A stretch of 64,000 nucleotides of DNA from Pseudozyma flocculosa PF-1. Its lineage: Eukaryota; Basidiomycota; Ustilaginomycetes; Ustilaginales; Ustilaginaceae. Below are positions 44,977 through 55,673 of this stretch, piece after piece. The notes under the pieces were generated by a model. The model worked only from the letters and a program-made list of their open reading frames with translations. It searched no databases and was not told the origin of the DNA. A program made the translations under genes and the position numbers. Where the stretch lies: positions 232,120 through 296,119 of the forward strand of contig NW_006920886.1 of assembly GCF_000417875.1 (NCBI RefSeq), read 5' to 3'. Each line of letters starts with the position of its first letter. The first letter of the stretch is position 1.

Positions 44977-46260
44977 CTATGCCTGTGCCTCGGCCTTGAC
45001 CTCCTGGACAAAGGCGCGCATGACCTCGACGAGTTTCTGCACCTGTTCGACGGTGACGGCGTTGTAGAGGCTGGTGCGGATGCCGCCGACGCTGCGGTGG
45101 CCCTTGACCTGGACGATGTGGTGCTCGGCGCAGCGCTTGGCGAAGCGGTCCTCGAGCGCCTCGTCGGGCGTGGCCGTGCCCGGGCGGGCGATGCGGAAGG
45201 TGACGTTCATCCTGCTCCTGGCGCCGGGCTGGCGGACAGTGGGGATGAGGATGCCCTCGCTGGCGTCGATGGCGTCGTAGACGAGCCGGCTCTTTTGCTG
45301 GGCGCGCTCCGTGGCGCCCTGAACACCGCCCTTGTTGCGCAGCAGGTCGTCGAAGACGAGGCCAGAGGCGTAGATGGCAAACATGGGCGGGGTGTTGTAG
45401 AGCGAGGCGTTGTCGAGCATGTTTTTGTAGACGAGCGTCGTGGGGATGCGCGGGCCGCCGTGCTCGACGCCCAGGTCCGGGTCGACGACGAGGCTCTTGC
45501 GCACAATGACGACCGTCACGCCGGACGGCCCGACGTTTTTCTGGGCGCCAAAGAAGATGAGCGAGTGGGCGGCCACGTCGATGGGCCGCGAGAGGATGTT
45601 GGAGCTGCAGTCGGCGACGATGGGGACCGTGTCGCGGTACTCTTTTGGCAGGCGGTCGATGGGGAAGCCCGGGTTGGGGAACTCGACGCCGTCGACGGTC
45701 TCGTTGTCGCAGTAGTACAGGAAGGCCGGCTTGGACTGGGCGGGGCTGAGGTTCCAGGTGGACACCTCTGGGATCATTCCGAACTTGCCATCGGCCCCCT
45801 CTGCCTTTCTGGCGTCGACAGCGACGTTTGCGTTGAAGCCCAGCCGCCTCGCCTCCTTGACCGCCTTGCTGGTCCAGGATCCGGTGACGACGTAGTCGCA
45901 GGGCGGGCCCTGTCCGTTATTGTTGCGGACGTAGTCTGGGTTGTGAACTGCATGGGCAGCGAGGAGGTTGAGGGCGGTGGCCGAGAACTGCTCCGTGCCG
46001 CCACCCTGGACAAAGAGGACGGCATAGTCGTCTGGGATGGCGAGGAGCGCGCGGAGGTCGGCCTCTGCCTTTTCAATGACCTTTTTGAACGTGCCGGAGC
46101 GGTGGGAGAGCTCTGTGAGGCCCATGCCGGTGCCGTCGTGGTCGAGGATGCCCTGTGCGGCGGTGAGGAGAACCGAGGTGGGGAGCGACGAGGGCCCTGC
46201 GCCGAGGTTGATGGTCTGGTCGCGCTGCGACAGATCGAGAGTGGGCGGTGGTGCCGACAT
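44977..46260 (-). CDS. SER1: Phosphoserine aminotransferase
   Basis: The enzyme converts 3-phosphohydroxypyruvate and glutamate to phosphoserine, the second step of serine synthesis, with pyridoxal phosphate. One exon encodes 427 aa, slightly longer than yeast Ser1 (395). Diagnostic stretches are 'INLGAGPSSLPTSVL' (17-31), 'GLTELSHRSGTFKKVIEKAE', 'VLFVQGGGTEQFSATALNLL', 'CSSNILSRPIDV' and the PLP lysine K241 in 'FFGAQKNVGPSG'. The C-terminus has 'VKGHRSVGGIRTSLYNAV', the phosphate-binding His-Arg region. The start Met is 13 residues before the conserved core, as usual. It is divergent from MED7 and convergent with the fusion gene. Confidence 0.96.
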   Translation of the reverse strand: MSAPPPTLDLSQRDQTINLGAGPSSLPTSVLLTAAQGILDHDGTGMGLTELSHRSGTFKKVIEKAEADLRALLAIPDDYAVLFVQGGGTEQFSATALNLLAAHAVHNPDYVRNNNGQGPPCDYVVTGSWTSKAVKEARRLGFNANVAVDARKAEGADGKFGMIPEVSTWNLSPAQSKPAFLYYCDNETVDGVEFPNPGFPIDRLPKEYRDTVPIVADCSSNILSRPIDVAAHSLIFFGAQKNVGPSGVTVVIVRKSLVVDPDLGVEHGGPRIPTTLVYKNMLDNASLYNTPPMFAIYASGLVFDDLLRNKGGVQGATERAQQKSRLVYDAIDASEGILIPTVRQPGARSRMNVTFRIARPGTATPDEALEDRFAKRCAEHHIVQVKGHRSVGGIRTSLYNAVTVEQVQKLVEVMRAFVQEVKAEAQA

Positions 46261-46641
46261 GATGTGTGCTGGCTACTGTGCGTCTGCGGTGGCGTTGGCC
46301 GGTGGTGACGGTGATGAAGGCGGTGGTGGTGAAGGGGGAAAGTGGAAAAGGGAAACGAGGGCAGGTAGGGAGGGGTACAGTTGATGAGGGCGGCCACGAG
46401 TCGAGCCAAATGCTTTCGTGACTCGCCACGGCGCTCAGACATTCCGAGCCCCTCGAACTCGGATCTCGGGTGGGGGCAGCGACTGCCAGGGGACCCTGTG
46501 GGCCCGCGAGAAGGCCTCGAGTCCAGCCGCGCTCGGATCAGGCTGCCTCGCTCCTCTGGACCTTCCTCCACGACCATCCACCCGAATCATCCTTCCTACC
46601 GCCGCCATTGGCCAGCATCTTCTCCCGGATCAACCGCTGCC
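46261..46641. promoter_or_regulatory. Divergent promoter, SER1 / MED7
   Basis: A 381-bp shared upstream region. It has GGT runs at 46300-46307 and 46322-46331, that is ACC on the SER1 sense strand. Confidence 0.5.
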
Positions 46642-47793
46642 ATGGACGCCGAACATGACCAACAGCAGCAGCAACAGCAGGCGGATGCCAACGGCACCGC
46701 AGGCGCAGCCCAGATCAGCACATCCTTCTTCCCGCCCCCGCCCCAGGTCTACCTTAAGTACACCCGGCGCAACCTCGCCCTCCTCTCGGTGCTCCAGTCA
46801 CACCGCCTAGGTCCAGAAGAGACACCATGGGAATTTCTAGATCCCGAAGCGCGCATGCAGCGCCAGACGGGCATTCTCCGCGACCACTTGCGCCAGGTCA
46901 GGGCCCGCAAGCGCCGCCGGAAACTCGAAAAGGCCGACGACGCGCACGCGCACGACGCGGGCGGTGACGACGTCAAGATGCAAGAGGCTGGCTTCGCAGA
47001 CGGTGATGAAGAAGCTGCGAACGACGACGAGGAGCTGCCAGACTTTGACCTCCTCCTCGAGCTCGACCGACCAAAGGTCGAATGGATCGAGGAAGACGGC
47101 GGCTATACCGTGTTTGGGCAGCACTGGCCAGTGAGTATCTCGACAATATCGCTCAGTGTCGGTCCAAGAGCTCACTGAAGTTTCTGCTCGCATTCTGAAC
47201 CTCGCTTGCTTGTTGACCAGATACCGGACGTCACGCCGACGTTGGAGGAGCTCGGCATACCCACGATACTGCCGCCCAGTACCACCGCCGGTAAGTCTGG
47301 CCACTGTCTTTTCAGCATCCACCATCACGCCCGACTCGCTCGCTGATGCCCTTGCCTTGGTCACCTTGGATGCCCTGGACCCGCAGACCGCAAGCAACAG
47401 CTCACGACTCTGCTGCAAAGCCTGCTGCACACCTACCGCGCCCTGACCTCGGACCTCTTACGTCCGGCGCAGCCCTACGACGTGTGGGTGCCCGCCGCCG
47501 CGCCGGATCCGGCGGCGCAAGAGGGGGCGGGGCAGCCGGTGCAGCCTCCTATGGGCTTCTGGACGCAGTCGACCGAGGCCAAGGACCGGCTGCAGCATAT
47601 CCAGAACGTCGTCATCAACATGCAGTTTCTCATCAACGAGCTGAGGCCGACGCAGGCGAGGGAGACGCTCAAGCTCATGATGCAGATGCAGCTGCAGCGC
47701 AGGAGGGAAGAGACGGCGCTGATACGGCAGCGGTGCGAGCAGATGCGGGAAAAGGTCGAGAGTATCCGGCGGATGGTGCGGGACGGCGAGTAG
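46642..47793 (+). CDS. MED7: Mediator complex subunit 7
   Basis: Med7 is a hinge subunit in the middle module of Mediator and pairs with Med21 and Med31. Three exons (46642-47130, 47221-47290, 47387-47793) give 321 aa. The family pattern is complete: '[20 protein letters not shown]' (about 30-50), '[12 protein letters not shown]' and '[19 protein letters not shown]', then '[19 protein letters not shown]' and '[20 protein letters not shown]' followed by a C-terminal coiled coil. Poly-Gln near the N-terminus and an acidic Ala/Asp/Glu insert (about 95-135) make it longer than yeast Med7 (222 aa). Introns are 90 and 96 nt. Confidence 0.95.
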
Positions 47794-48175
47794 GCTCTGA
47801 TGAGCTCGACGTCGGAGCAATGAAAAGTCGAGTCGGTCTGGCCAAGGCCATGGTGGGTTGCGGTTCGTCGTCTGAACAAGGGCGTATCCGAGCGCGCCTT
47901 GTACGATGTCGATGTAGTCGTCGTCTGACTAGGGCAAGCACGTCGAGGAGGCGCCGAGAGAGTAGGAGGCTGCTTGAGCACCACCAAATTCGGATCACGG
48001 GCGGCGGTCGATGCGTGCCTGCCTGCCTGCCTGCCTGCCTGCCATGCACGGTGGCGAGGCAAAGTTGAAGGGACGGCCACCGCGGCTCGAAGGCCTCCTC
48101 CACATCCGACGCCTGCGTCGTTCGTTGCCGCCTTGCTCTAATCTCCCTAGAGCTCCAGGTTGCCGTCCCGCGACC
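47794..48175. promoter_or_regulatory. Tandem intergenic region, MED7 to SLX4-like gene
   Basis: This 382-bp stretch separates two plus-strand genes and must hold the MED7 terminator and the next promoter. It contains a CCTG run at 48016-48043. No further exon for the SLX4-like gene was recognised in it. Confidence 0.45.
48016..48043. repeat. (GCCT)n microsatellite
   Basis: About seven tandem GCCT units, the complement of the CAGG/GGCA unit found elsewhere in the window. Confidence 0.88.
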
Positions 48176-49141
48176 ATGTTCCTCCTTCCCCTCCGCCCGC
48201 TTTGCTGCAAAGCACAGCGTCTCGGTCCATTCCACCTCTTCCGATCCGTCTCGACCTCGGTCTCGAACTCTGTGTCGATGCCATCCGGCAGCAATTCCTT
48301 GCGCGACCTGTCGCAATGGAGCATCGCCGAGCTGCAGCGCGAGACAAAGCGGTACGGCTTCAAGCCCTCAAAGTCGCGGCCCGTCCTCCTCGAACAGCTC
48401 CGCGCCGTCTACATGGCGCTCGGCACGGACCAGGAGGGCGGTGGCGATGTCGGCTTCGTACCGCCCGACATCCACGACAGTTTTGCGGATGAAGAGGTGC
48501 AGCGGGTGGAACAGGACGATGGCGTGGCGGCATTGGCGACCGGGAAGTCAAAGGGGAAGGCCAAGGCAAAGGGGAGGAAGAGCGACCCAATCGACCTCTC
48601 GGATCTAGAATCGCCCCCAGCGAGAAGAAGGAGGCTGGTCGACTCCTGCATAGGCGGCCGCGGTCTGCTCAATGCGGTCGAGGAGCAAGGCGGACAAGAG
48701 GTCGAAGAAGAGGGCGACCTCACCAGACAGCTCCGTCTCGAGGCGGCCTCGACGTCTTCATCAGTCTCGTCCGACGACGTCCCGCTCTCCACCCTGTTCC
48801 CAATACCCTCTACATCATCACCCTCATCCTCCCCTCTCAAACGCGATGCCAAGACCAAGCCCAAGTCCAAATCGTCCAAGGCAGCCGCGGCCACCACAGC
48901 TTCGGGTCAATCGCTGCCCTACCACGAGTTCGCAGCCTGCATACGCAGCGACGAGCAGCTCTACGACCGCATCCTTCGGTACGAGCCCATCCCGCTCGAC
49001 GAGGTCGTCAGCATCCTCGCAAAGTCGGCCATCCACATCGACACGGGCAGGAAAAAGGAACTGCTCAAGGTCTGGCTCGACCGGCAGTCGATCTGCTTCT
49101 ACTCCGAGGAGCTCACGGGCAGGAGGAGAGCCAGGCATTGA
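48176..49141 (+). CDS. SLX4: SLX4-like protein, only the conserved C-terminal part
   Basis: SLX4 is the scaffold that binds and activates the SLX1 nuclease to cut branched DNA. One exon encodes 321 aa. Residues about 46-80 ('WSIAELQRETKRYGFKPSKS') match the SAP-like motif, and the end (about 275-315; 'LYDRILRYEPIPLDEVVSIL' and 'KKELLKVWLDRQSICFY') matches the SLX1-binding C-terminal domain. The middle is Lys/Ser/Glu-rich. Fungal SLX4 proteins usually carry several hundred more N-terminal residues; none is visible upstream within the available 380 bp. The first 34 residues are Arg/Ser-rich and hydrophobic and look odd for a nuclear protein; Met35 (48278) is an alternative start. The family assignment rests on pattern memory, so moderate confidence. 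Confidence 0.62.
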   Translation: MFLLPLRPLCCKAQRLGPFHLFRSVSTSVSNSVSMPSGSNSLRDLSQWSIAELQRETKRYGFKPSKSRPVLLEQLRAVYMALGTDQEGGGDVGFVPPDIHDSFADEEVQRVEQDDGVAALATGKSKGKAKAKGRKSDPIDLSDLESPPARRRRLVDSCIGGRGLLNAVEEQGGQEVEEEGDLTRQLRLEAASTSSSVSSDDVPLSTLFPIPSTSSPSSSPLKRDAKTKPKSKSSKAAAATTASGQSLPYHEFAACIRSDEQLYDRILRYEPIPLDEVVSILAKSAIHIDTGRKKELLKVWLDRQSICFYSEELTGRRRARH

Positions 49142-49807
49142 CGGCTTTAAAGCCGAAGCGACATCGACTGCTGCCTGCGTCGCAATCGAGGAGCATCGCC
49201 CGTCACCTCTCCCGTCCTCGCTCCCGTCTGCGCGCGACAAGCCAGCCAGCCGCACTGCGAAGCCCGCCGCGGGAGGACGCCGCAGATGGGATCAGAGGCA
49301 CCGCACGATGAAGACAATGCTTGCCACTTCAAATGGGACAGGACGGCCATGCGTTCTCTCCCTTTGCGATAAAGAAAAGGGAAGGGCGGACAAGGAACTA
49401 AAGGGGAAAAGAGGGACACGGGGGCAAGGCGAAGAAGGCGAAGGGGTGGCAGGAAGGACGGGGATGAAGTGGGTGGAACTGGAACGACGCCTTCACCAAG
49501 TCGATTGCCCGGCCAGCGAGCAATCCACAAGGCGAAGCTGGGATGTGGGGACGACGATGGCGAGGGGACTGGGTTCGAGTGCTCCGTGACAAGCTGGTAA
49601 AGGGGACTGGAGACGTCGCGAGGGGCGCAGCCGCCTTCAGACGGGGCAGGACCTATCGAGCGGATCAAGGGGCGAGGAGAAGCAACAGGAACTCTTCAGC
49701 ATCTCCGCCGGCCTTGACACTCAACCCGATCGGCCGGCCGGCCGCCCGACCGACGACTCTGACGCGCAGGCCGAGGGCGAGGAAGGATGCGGGGTCGATG
49801 CGCCTGC
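49142..49807. other. Convergent flank, SLX4-like / GH128
   Basis: A 666-bp region between convergent stops. It holds a purine-rich AGGGGAAAAGAGGG stretch but no recognisable gene. Confidence 0.45.
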
Positions 49808-51020
49808 CTACCTCTTGCGGCCCTGGCCCTTGCCACCCGCCTTGTGGTGGTGGCCCTTGTGCTTGTGCTTGCGCGAGTGCGCCTTGCCGGCGCCAACGAC
49901 CTTGTGCTTGGTCTGGGTGCTGTTGCTCTGCGCCAGACGCGAGACGCCCATCTTGCCGCTGTCCGAGCCATCGTCGCTGCTGCTCGACGAGTGCGAGGAC
50001 GATGACGATGACGAAGACGACGAAGACGACGACGACGACGACGAAGTGATTTCGGACCACTGACTCTTGCTCCACCCGGTCGGGAATTGCTGGCTGGAGA
50101 ACCTGTGGGGGCGCGGGCGGAGCGAACGCATGGGGTGATGATGTACGGATCAGCATACTGGTGCTCGATACGCATGCATCGCGACACGGGTCGATGCGAA
50201 GGGGCCGTGATGACAGCGGCAGCACTCACCACTTAAACAGGTTCCTGGGCGAGCCGTCGTCGTTGAAAAAGGCGCCGAGGTTGCTCAGGAAGCCGTCGGG
50301 CGGGCTGTTGATCTGGAAGCTGCCGGTCCAGACGCCGCGGGCAACCTTTCCGGTGGTCTGCATCCAGGTGAAGGCCTTCTGGACAAAGGAATCGACCTCC
50401 TGCTGGCTCGGGTTGCTCTTGCTGGTGAGGCCCATCTCGGTGAGCCAGATGGGCAGGCCAGGGTAGACGCCCGAGAGGTCGTCGACGTACTTCTGCAGCT
50501 TGTCAAAGTCGCCCTTGTCGCCGTACCAGTGGGCCGCAACGAAGCCGATGCTGCAGTCGTGGCAAGCCTTCTTGAACTCCTGCAGCCACTGGATGTTCCA
50601 GCAGATCTGGGGGCTCGATACCTGGATGCCCTGGTCGGCCAGCGGCTGCATCTCTTGCCTGAAGAGGTCAGCGGCGTCCTGCGGGCTCATGTTGGCCTGG
50701 CCGGCGATGTCGGGCTCGTTCAAAAAGGCGACAAACTTGGGACGCTTCTTGGCCATCTCCTTTTTGCGCTGCCTCCACTGGTCAAGCTTCTGGCGGCCCC
50801 AAAGCATCGGCACGAAGTCGACGTTCTGCTTGTCGAGCTCCGGGACGGGGCCATCGGCCCAATGGAGGTAGAAGGTGATGAGATCGCCCAGGTCGAGGCC
50901 ATTGAGGATGTCGTTGTTGACGCCCCAAATGAGGCCACGCTGGAATGGCCCGGACCCAGACCGGCACAAGGCCTCAGCGACGAGCGGCAAGAGCAAGACG
51001 AGGGGGCTGAAGAAGCGCAT
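49808..51020 (-). CDS. Secreted GH128-type glycosyl hydrolase (Asl1-like beta-1,3-glucanase) with basic tail
   Basis: Two exons (51020-50230, 50102-49808) give 361 aa. A signal peptide (1 to about 18, 'MRFFSPLVLLLPLVAEALC') is followed by a GH128 / 'glycosyl hydrolase catalytic core' TIM-barrel: 'RGLIWGVNNDI', 'FLNEPDIAGQANMSPQDAA' with likely acid/base E102, 'AAHWYGDKGDFDKLQKYVDD' and 'PIWLTEMGLTSKSNPSQQEV' with likely nucleophile E195. The family cleaves beta-1,3-glucan, so remodelling of the fungal wall is likely. Exon 2 adds a poly-Ser run (about 285-315) and a Lys/His/Gly-rich end ('SRKHKHKGHHHKAGGKGQGR' then KR), unusual for a secreted enzyme. No GPI signal is seen. Family call is good; tail function is unknown. 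Confidence 0.87.
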
Positions 51021-53185
51021 GGTGAAGTAGACGGTGAGGGCGAAGCTCGATGCGAGGGGGAAGCTTGACGCGCCGTTATCCGTTCAGGGCAGGCTCGCGG
51101 GCGGTGGAGTTGGCGAAATGTGGCCGGACGACGAGAGCGAGTGTGAAGGCGGTCAGGCCGGACGAGGAGCGTAGCTGACTAGGTGACGATGTCCAGCAGC
51201 GTCTGTGTTGATGGGATCCGGAAGGACAGAGGGGCGCACAAGCGTGTTTAAGAGGAGGGGAGAGGAGGTGGACAAGGTCGATGGTGGCAAAGAAGAGAGG
51301 AGGGGCGTGGATCTGGGAAGAGGGGGAGGTGAGAGGATGTGAAGAGGATGAGGGGGGAGATGAAGCAAGGGGAAGGGAGCAGCGATGATGTGTTGGGTCG
51401 GGGCTGCCGGGACGTCGTCCAAAGGTCCCTCTAGTTAGACAGCACCGCTCCATTGGCGCTTGAGAACGGGGGCCCGGGGCTGTGCTCCCCTGCAAAGCCC
51501 CCCTGTGCACATACATACAAACATCGACAGCTCAGCTCTTCGTACGTAGGATTTGTACGTCTGATCCCCGGTCCGTCCGACACGCTGTAGGTAAGGCCAT
51601 CGATCTGTATGCCGGCCCTCGCCGTCCAGCTGCGAGCCCTTTAGTGGCGCTTGGACCGCTCGGGCAGCCGTGCCGTAGGATGCTGCTCAGGAATACATGT
51701 ATATGTGTAGCTTGGTTCGAGGTCGACCCTTTGTCTGACCTGGGGGGCCCGTCTACATTGGAGCGAGCTTGGTGGATCGTCGGCCGGTCATCCCCCTTTG
51801 TCGTCTGATGAGTTGGGGGTTCAGAGAGGTGGGGCGGCCATCAAACCGAGCTGCGGCGCTGGCAAAGCCAACCCACCCCACCTCGTCGGCCGCCAGACCG
51901 GTCGGACTAGGACCGACCGACCCTCGAACCACACCGTGCTGGTGCCTCTTGCATGTACGCAGTTATGCTTACACCTAGCCTGCCGGACGGCCAAAGCGGT
52001 CCGACGAGCTACAACCGGCCATCCGTTTGTAGACAAAGGGATGAGGAGGGACGATGGCCCCTAACCCACCTGGCTGCGTTGGACGCGCGCACCATGATCA
52101 ACCAGAGAGCGGCGCCGAGGGGTGCAGCGACGGTAAACCGAAGAGCTGCGCCGCCATGCCAGGAGTCAAGCCGGGCAGGGCCAGCAGAGCTGCGACCAGG
52201 GAGGAGAGGCAGGCTGGCGACGGAGACGGAGAGATGCCGGCGGCGAAGAGGGTGCGGTCGGAGAGGCAAACGAGCGGGCGGAGTAGCAAGCGCGACCAAG
52301 GCGTCGCTCGCCCTGTCCAAAATCGCCTCCAACCGTCGGCCCACGCCGCACCGGCCGCTCACAGCGCCATCGAAACTGCTGGCATGGGACCCTCTTTTTC
52401 CCTTGCTGGCCAGCGGCAGTGGGGCCCGCCTGCATCAGCTGCAGGCAGGCAGGTCATTGGCGTGGCTTTCCAAGGTGCCGACCTCCGCCGATTCCCACTC
52501 TCCCTCTAGAAGCCTACGTCCTGCCTCTAATCTGGCTTCGCCGTAGTTTGGCTCGAACGATGTTGTGCGTGTATGGTGCCAGCCTTCACACTCTGGCGTA
52601 CGTCCTAGTTTCAACGGTAAAAAGGCGTCGAAAAACGGCACGAGAACTGACCGGAGAGGGTGTCACCACTCGAAGGGAGGCGGTCCGGCCACATTCTCAT
52701 TGTTTCCTTCTCTCCACCGCATCGCCGAGCACTCTCCTGCGTCAACCCCTGCCTCGTCTTCAATGGGAAAGCCAAGGCAGGAAAGGGCATGGGCAGGGCG
52801 TGGCGGAGGGCGGAGGGCGTAGGGCCACGCCATGACGATCAGGACTAAGATCTGCCACAGACAACGCGTCTTCTCGCCCCAAAAGCCACCGCCGCCGTGC
52901 GCAGGACAAGAGAAGGTGCGGGCCCGAAGAGTGCATGCACGAGCAGCGGAGACGGGATCCTCCTCGCAGCCGGCCAACCTGCCATGCGGCCGCGGAACCC
53001 AGCCGTTGGCCGGCCTCCGAGCCAGCTCCTGCTCGTCGACGACGCCACACGCAGAGCTTTTGTCCTTCATCGCCATTCGCACCGGTCTTGTTGCGGTCCG
53101 ATAGCATAACATTACGTTACTACGGTCCAGAGGGCGCTGCGGTCCGCTGCGTGAGTCTGCTACGGAACGGGCTCCGGTAGCGCCG
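51021..53185. other. Gene-poor intergenic stretch
   Basis: This 2.2-kb region is the promoter side of the GH128 gene and the 3' side of the transporter gene. I see no conserved coding pattern, tRNA or repeat family in it. Open frames up to 200 codons on both strands lack domains and good starts. Confidence 0.5.
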
Positions 53186-55673
53186 TCAGTGGAGACCTTC
53201 GCGACCACCTCCGACCAGCACGCCGAATCCAGCAGCGACCAGGGCGCAGCCCAGCACGCTGGCAAGCTTGAGCTCCCGCCCGAGCAGCACGTCGGCGATC
53301 TCGACGAGCACCGTCGTCAGAAGGCAGCTGACGCTCGCAAGCACCGGCCCCCACAGCGACAGCAGAATCATAAACGCAGCGTTGAAAAAGATGCCGCACG
53401 TCACCACCACGCCAATCGAAAACACCGTCCAGAGGTTCGGCGGCAGCTCAAACCTCTCCCAACCCAGGTAGTGAGCCGCGGGCAGGCCCAGCCAGAGGCA
53501 GCAGAGCGTCACCAGCCCTATCCCCGACGTCATAAGGTTGGCATGGAGCCCAAAGGGCAGCGGCGGTGGGATCGAAGTGTCCCGATGGATGTCGCGCGAC
53601 GACTTGCCCCGGTCAGGTTGACCGCCATCGTCACCATCACCGTCGTCGCCGCAGACAGCGTCGTGATAATCCGCCGCCGAGGCATGGTGGCGGCTCTGTC
53701 GCTTGGTCGACGCGTACGACGGGTTGCGGTGCAGTCGGTGGGCGCCGTGTTGGATCTCCTCTGCCTCGCCCTCGTCGAGCTCGCTCTCGGTCACGTCGCT
53801 CTCGTCATCGCCGTACTGCACCGCCCTGGCCTGCACCCTCACCCCGTTGCTGTCAGCACCTTCGTCCTTCTTGACGTCGGCGGAACCGACATCGCCATCG
53901 GCGGCTAGCTCTGCTGGTGGCGTCATGGTCTGGTAAGACGAGTATGGGTCGCCATCGCTGCTGGCAGAATGGTTCCAGATCGAAGATCTCTCGCCTGCCA
54001 GCAGATGCGACAGCCTGTCTCTTGCGCTGCCGTCCTTGATGTCGGCCGTCTCGTCATCGTCATCGTTCGCGCCGTCCTCGCTTTCACCCAGTACGTGTCG
54101 CTGGACGTCATCCGCCTGGTCCTTCTTGACCGTCGCCCTTCGAGTCTCGTCGAGAAGGCCTTGGCCCTCCATTCCGGCTTGGTCGGCCGCGCGAGATCCG
54201 TGATGCTCGAGATAGCTCCTTGATCGGCGTCGCTGAGCGCTCCCGACGGCCGAGTAGAGATCGCGCTGCTTCTCCTCGTCTGGCAGTGTGCCAATCAGCT
54301 TGAAGGCCATCTCGTAGGCCGCCATGGTGACAGCGCCGACCAGGGCGAGCAGGTTGCCGAGCATCGGGTTGGAGAACTTGGGCGTCTCAGCCTGTGTCTC
54401 GCCGTCCGCCCCGGCTCTCGGCGCGAGGGGCACGAGCGCCGCGAACGCCGCTCGTCGCAGCATTGTCTCGGCAGCGAGGAGCGTGGCGTTCGACGCGGGC
54501 GCGTCGGGCTTGCCATACACTGGATCGAGCTCCTTTGGCTGCTTGCGGTGCTCAGCGCCGCCGTATGCCACGACTACTACGCCGAAGCAGGCCAGCAGGA
54601 CAGAGAACACCTTGCGCTGCAACGGATGGAGAGCGGAACATGGGCATCAGAGGCGCCGGCGTCCATCAGCCAGGCTGTTCCGTTCTCGGACCAAGCATGC
54701 GGCGGCATCGCACCCACCTTCTGCCACTTTTCGCCCAGGAACCAGACGGAAAAGACGAGTGCCCACACGGAAAAGGTGTTGTAGATGGCGGTGATGTCGG
54801 CCATCGACGTCATCGGGACCGCCGAGTACCAGCTGAGGGCAGGGACGGTGATGCCGAGGGTGAGGATGGCGAGAAGACCGAGCAGACGGATGGCGTCAAA
54901 GCCGATGCGGTCCTCGAGCCAGGCGCCCAGCGAGCGTGCTCCGGTGTGCAGTTTGAGTCTGGCGTCACCGTCCTCGAGATCGACCTGGTTCCACTCGGGC
55001 ATTGTCGCGGCAGCACCATCGTCGCGGCCGGCGTCGGTCTCGACTCCACGCCCGCTGGCGATGCTGAGACGCCTTCGGACCGCGTCGGGACCTTGACGGG
55101 GGAGGGGCGCCGAAGGGGTGCGAAGCTGCCATCTCAGATTCTGAGAGATGAGGTGCAGGTAATGCGAGAGCGGGTACCGGGTCGAGTAGCAGAGGATGGC
55201 GAGGTGCGCGGGGAAGAGGACGGTGAAGGCGCTGTGGCCGAGATACCTGCAGATGTTCCAAGATACGGCAATGAGGGTGAAGGGCGGAGGTGACGGCTGC
55301 TGTCAGCGGGAGAGCAGGCGAGGGGCGCACCGAGGTCGTCTGCACCGGCGCCAGACGCACAGCGAGAGGAATGGCTTGCGGTAGTTGAGCGCCTGCTGCA
55401 CATACTGTGCGCACTCGGTCTGCAGCGTGTAGGCGACGAGGCTGAGGACGAAAGCACCTAGGGCCTGTTGCCGCAGCGAGGGTCGAGGGTCAGGAAGAAC
55501 AGCATCAGGTGACTGGCTAGCGGTTTCGGACCGGAGCGGACGCAGCGTACCTTGTTGCCGCCTGGCAGCTTAGTGAGCTGGCCCTTATGCCTGTTGGGTC
55601 GAGGCTGCGGGCTGCGGGCGTCTTCATCGAGCGCTGTCCAGCCTTGCGAGGCTTGCGATGCGGGCCTAGGCAT
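53186..55673 (-). CDS. DMT/EamA-superfamily transporter (SLC35F5/YML018C-like)
   Basis: Four exons (55673-55551, 55464-55361, 55246-54718, 54616-53186) give 728 aa. About ten hydrophobic segments are seen, in two groups: 'ALGAFVLSLVAYTLQTE', 'YLGHSAFTVLFPAHLAILCY', 'LLGLLAILTLGITVPALSWY', 'TAIYNTFSVWALVFSVWFLG' and 'VFSVLLACFGVVVVAYGG', then 'MLGNLLALVGAVTMAAYEMA', 'LMTSGIGLVTLCCLWLGLPA', 'NLWTVFSIGVVVTCGIFFNA', 'ILLSLWGPVLASVSCLLTTV' and 'LASVLGCALVAAGFGVLVGG'. This is the EamA fold of drug/metabolite transporters; the fungal relative YML018C is in the vacuolar membrane. A very long charged loop (about 400-580) splits the second half. Substrate is unknown. An in-frame Met at 55709 would add 12 residues. 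Confidence 0.82.

Noticed and set aside
47798..47834. A hammerhead-ribozyme-like core (ctgatga, a GCTC/GAGC stem, then gaaa) after the MED7 stop
   Set aside because: Three extra bases (aat) separate the stem from GAAA, and stems I and III do not pair convincingly. It is most likely chance.
51805..51830. Another ctgatgag sequence in the gene-poor region
   Set aside because: No matching GAAA core or flanking stems could be drawn.
52663..53265. A 200-codon minus-strand frame between GH128 and the transporter
   Set aside because: It has no domain, signal or conserved pattern, and overlaps the 3' end of the transporter gene.
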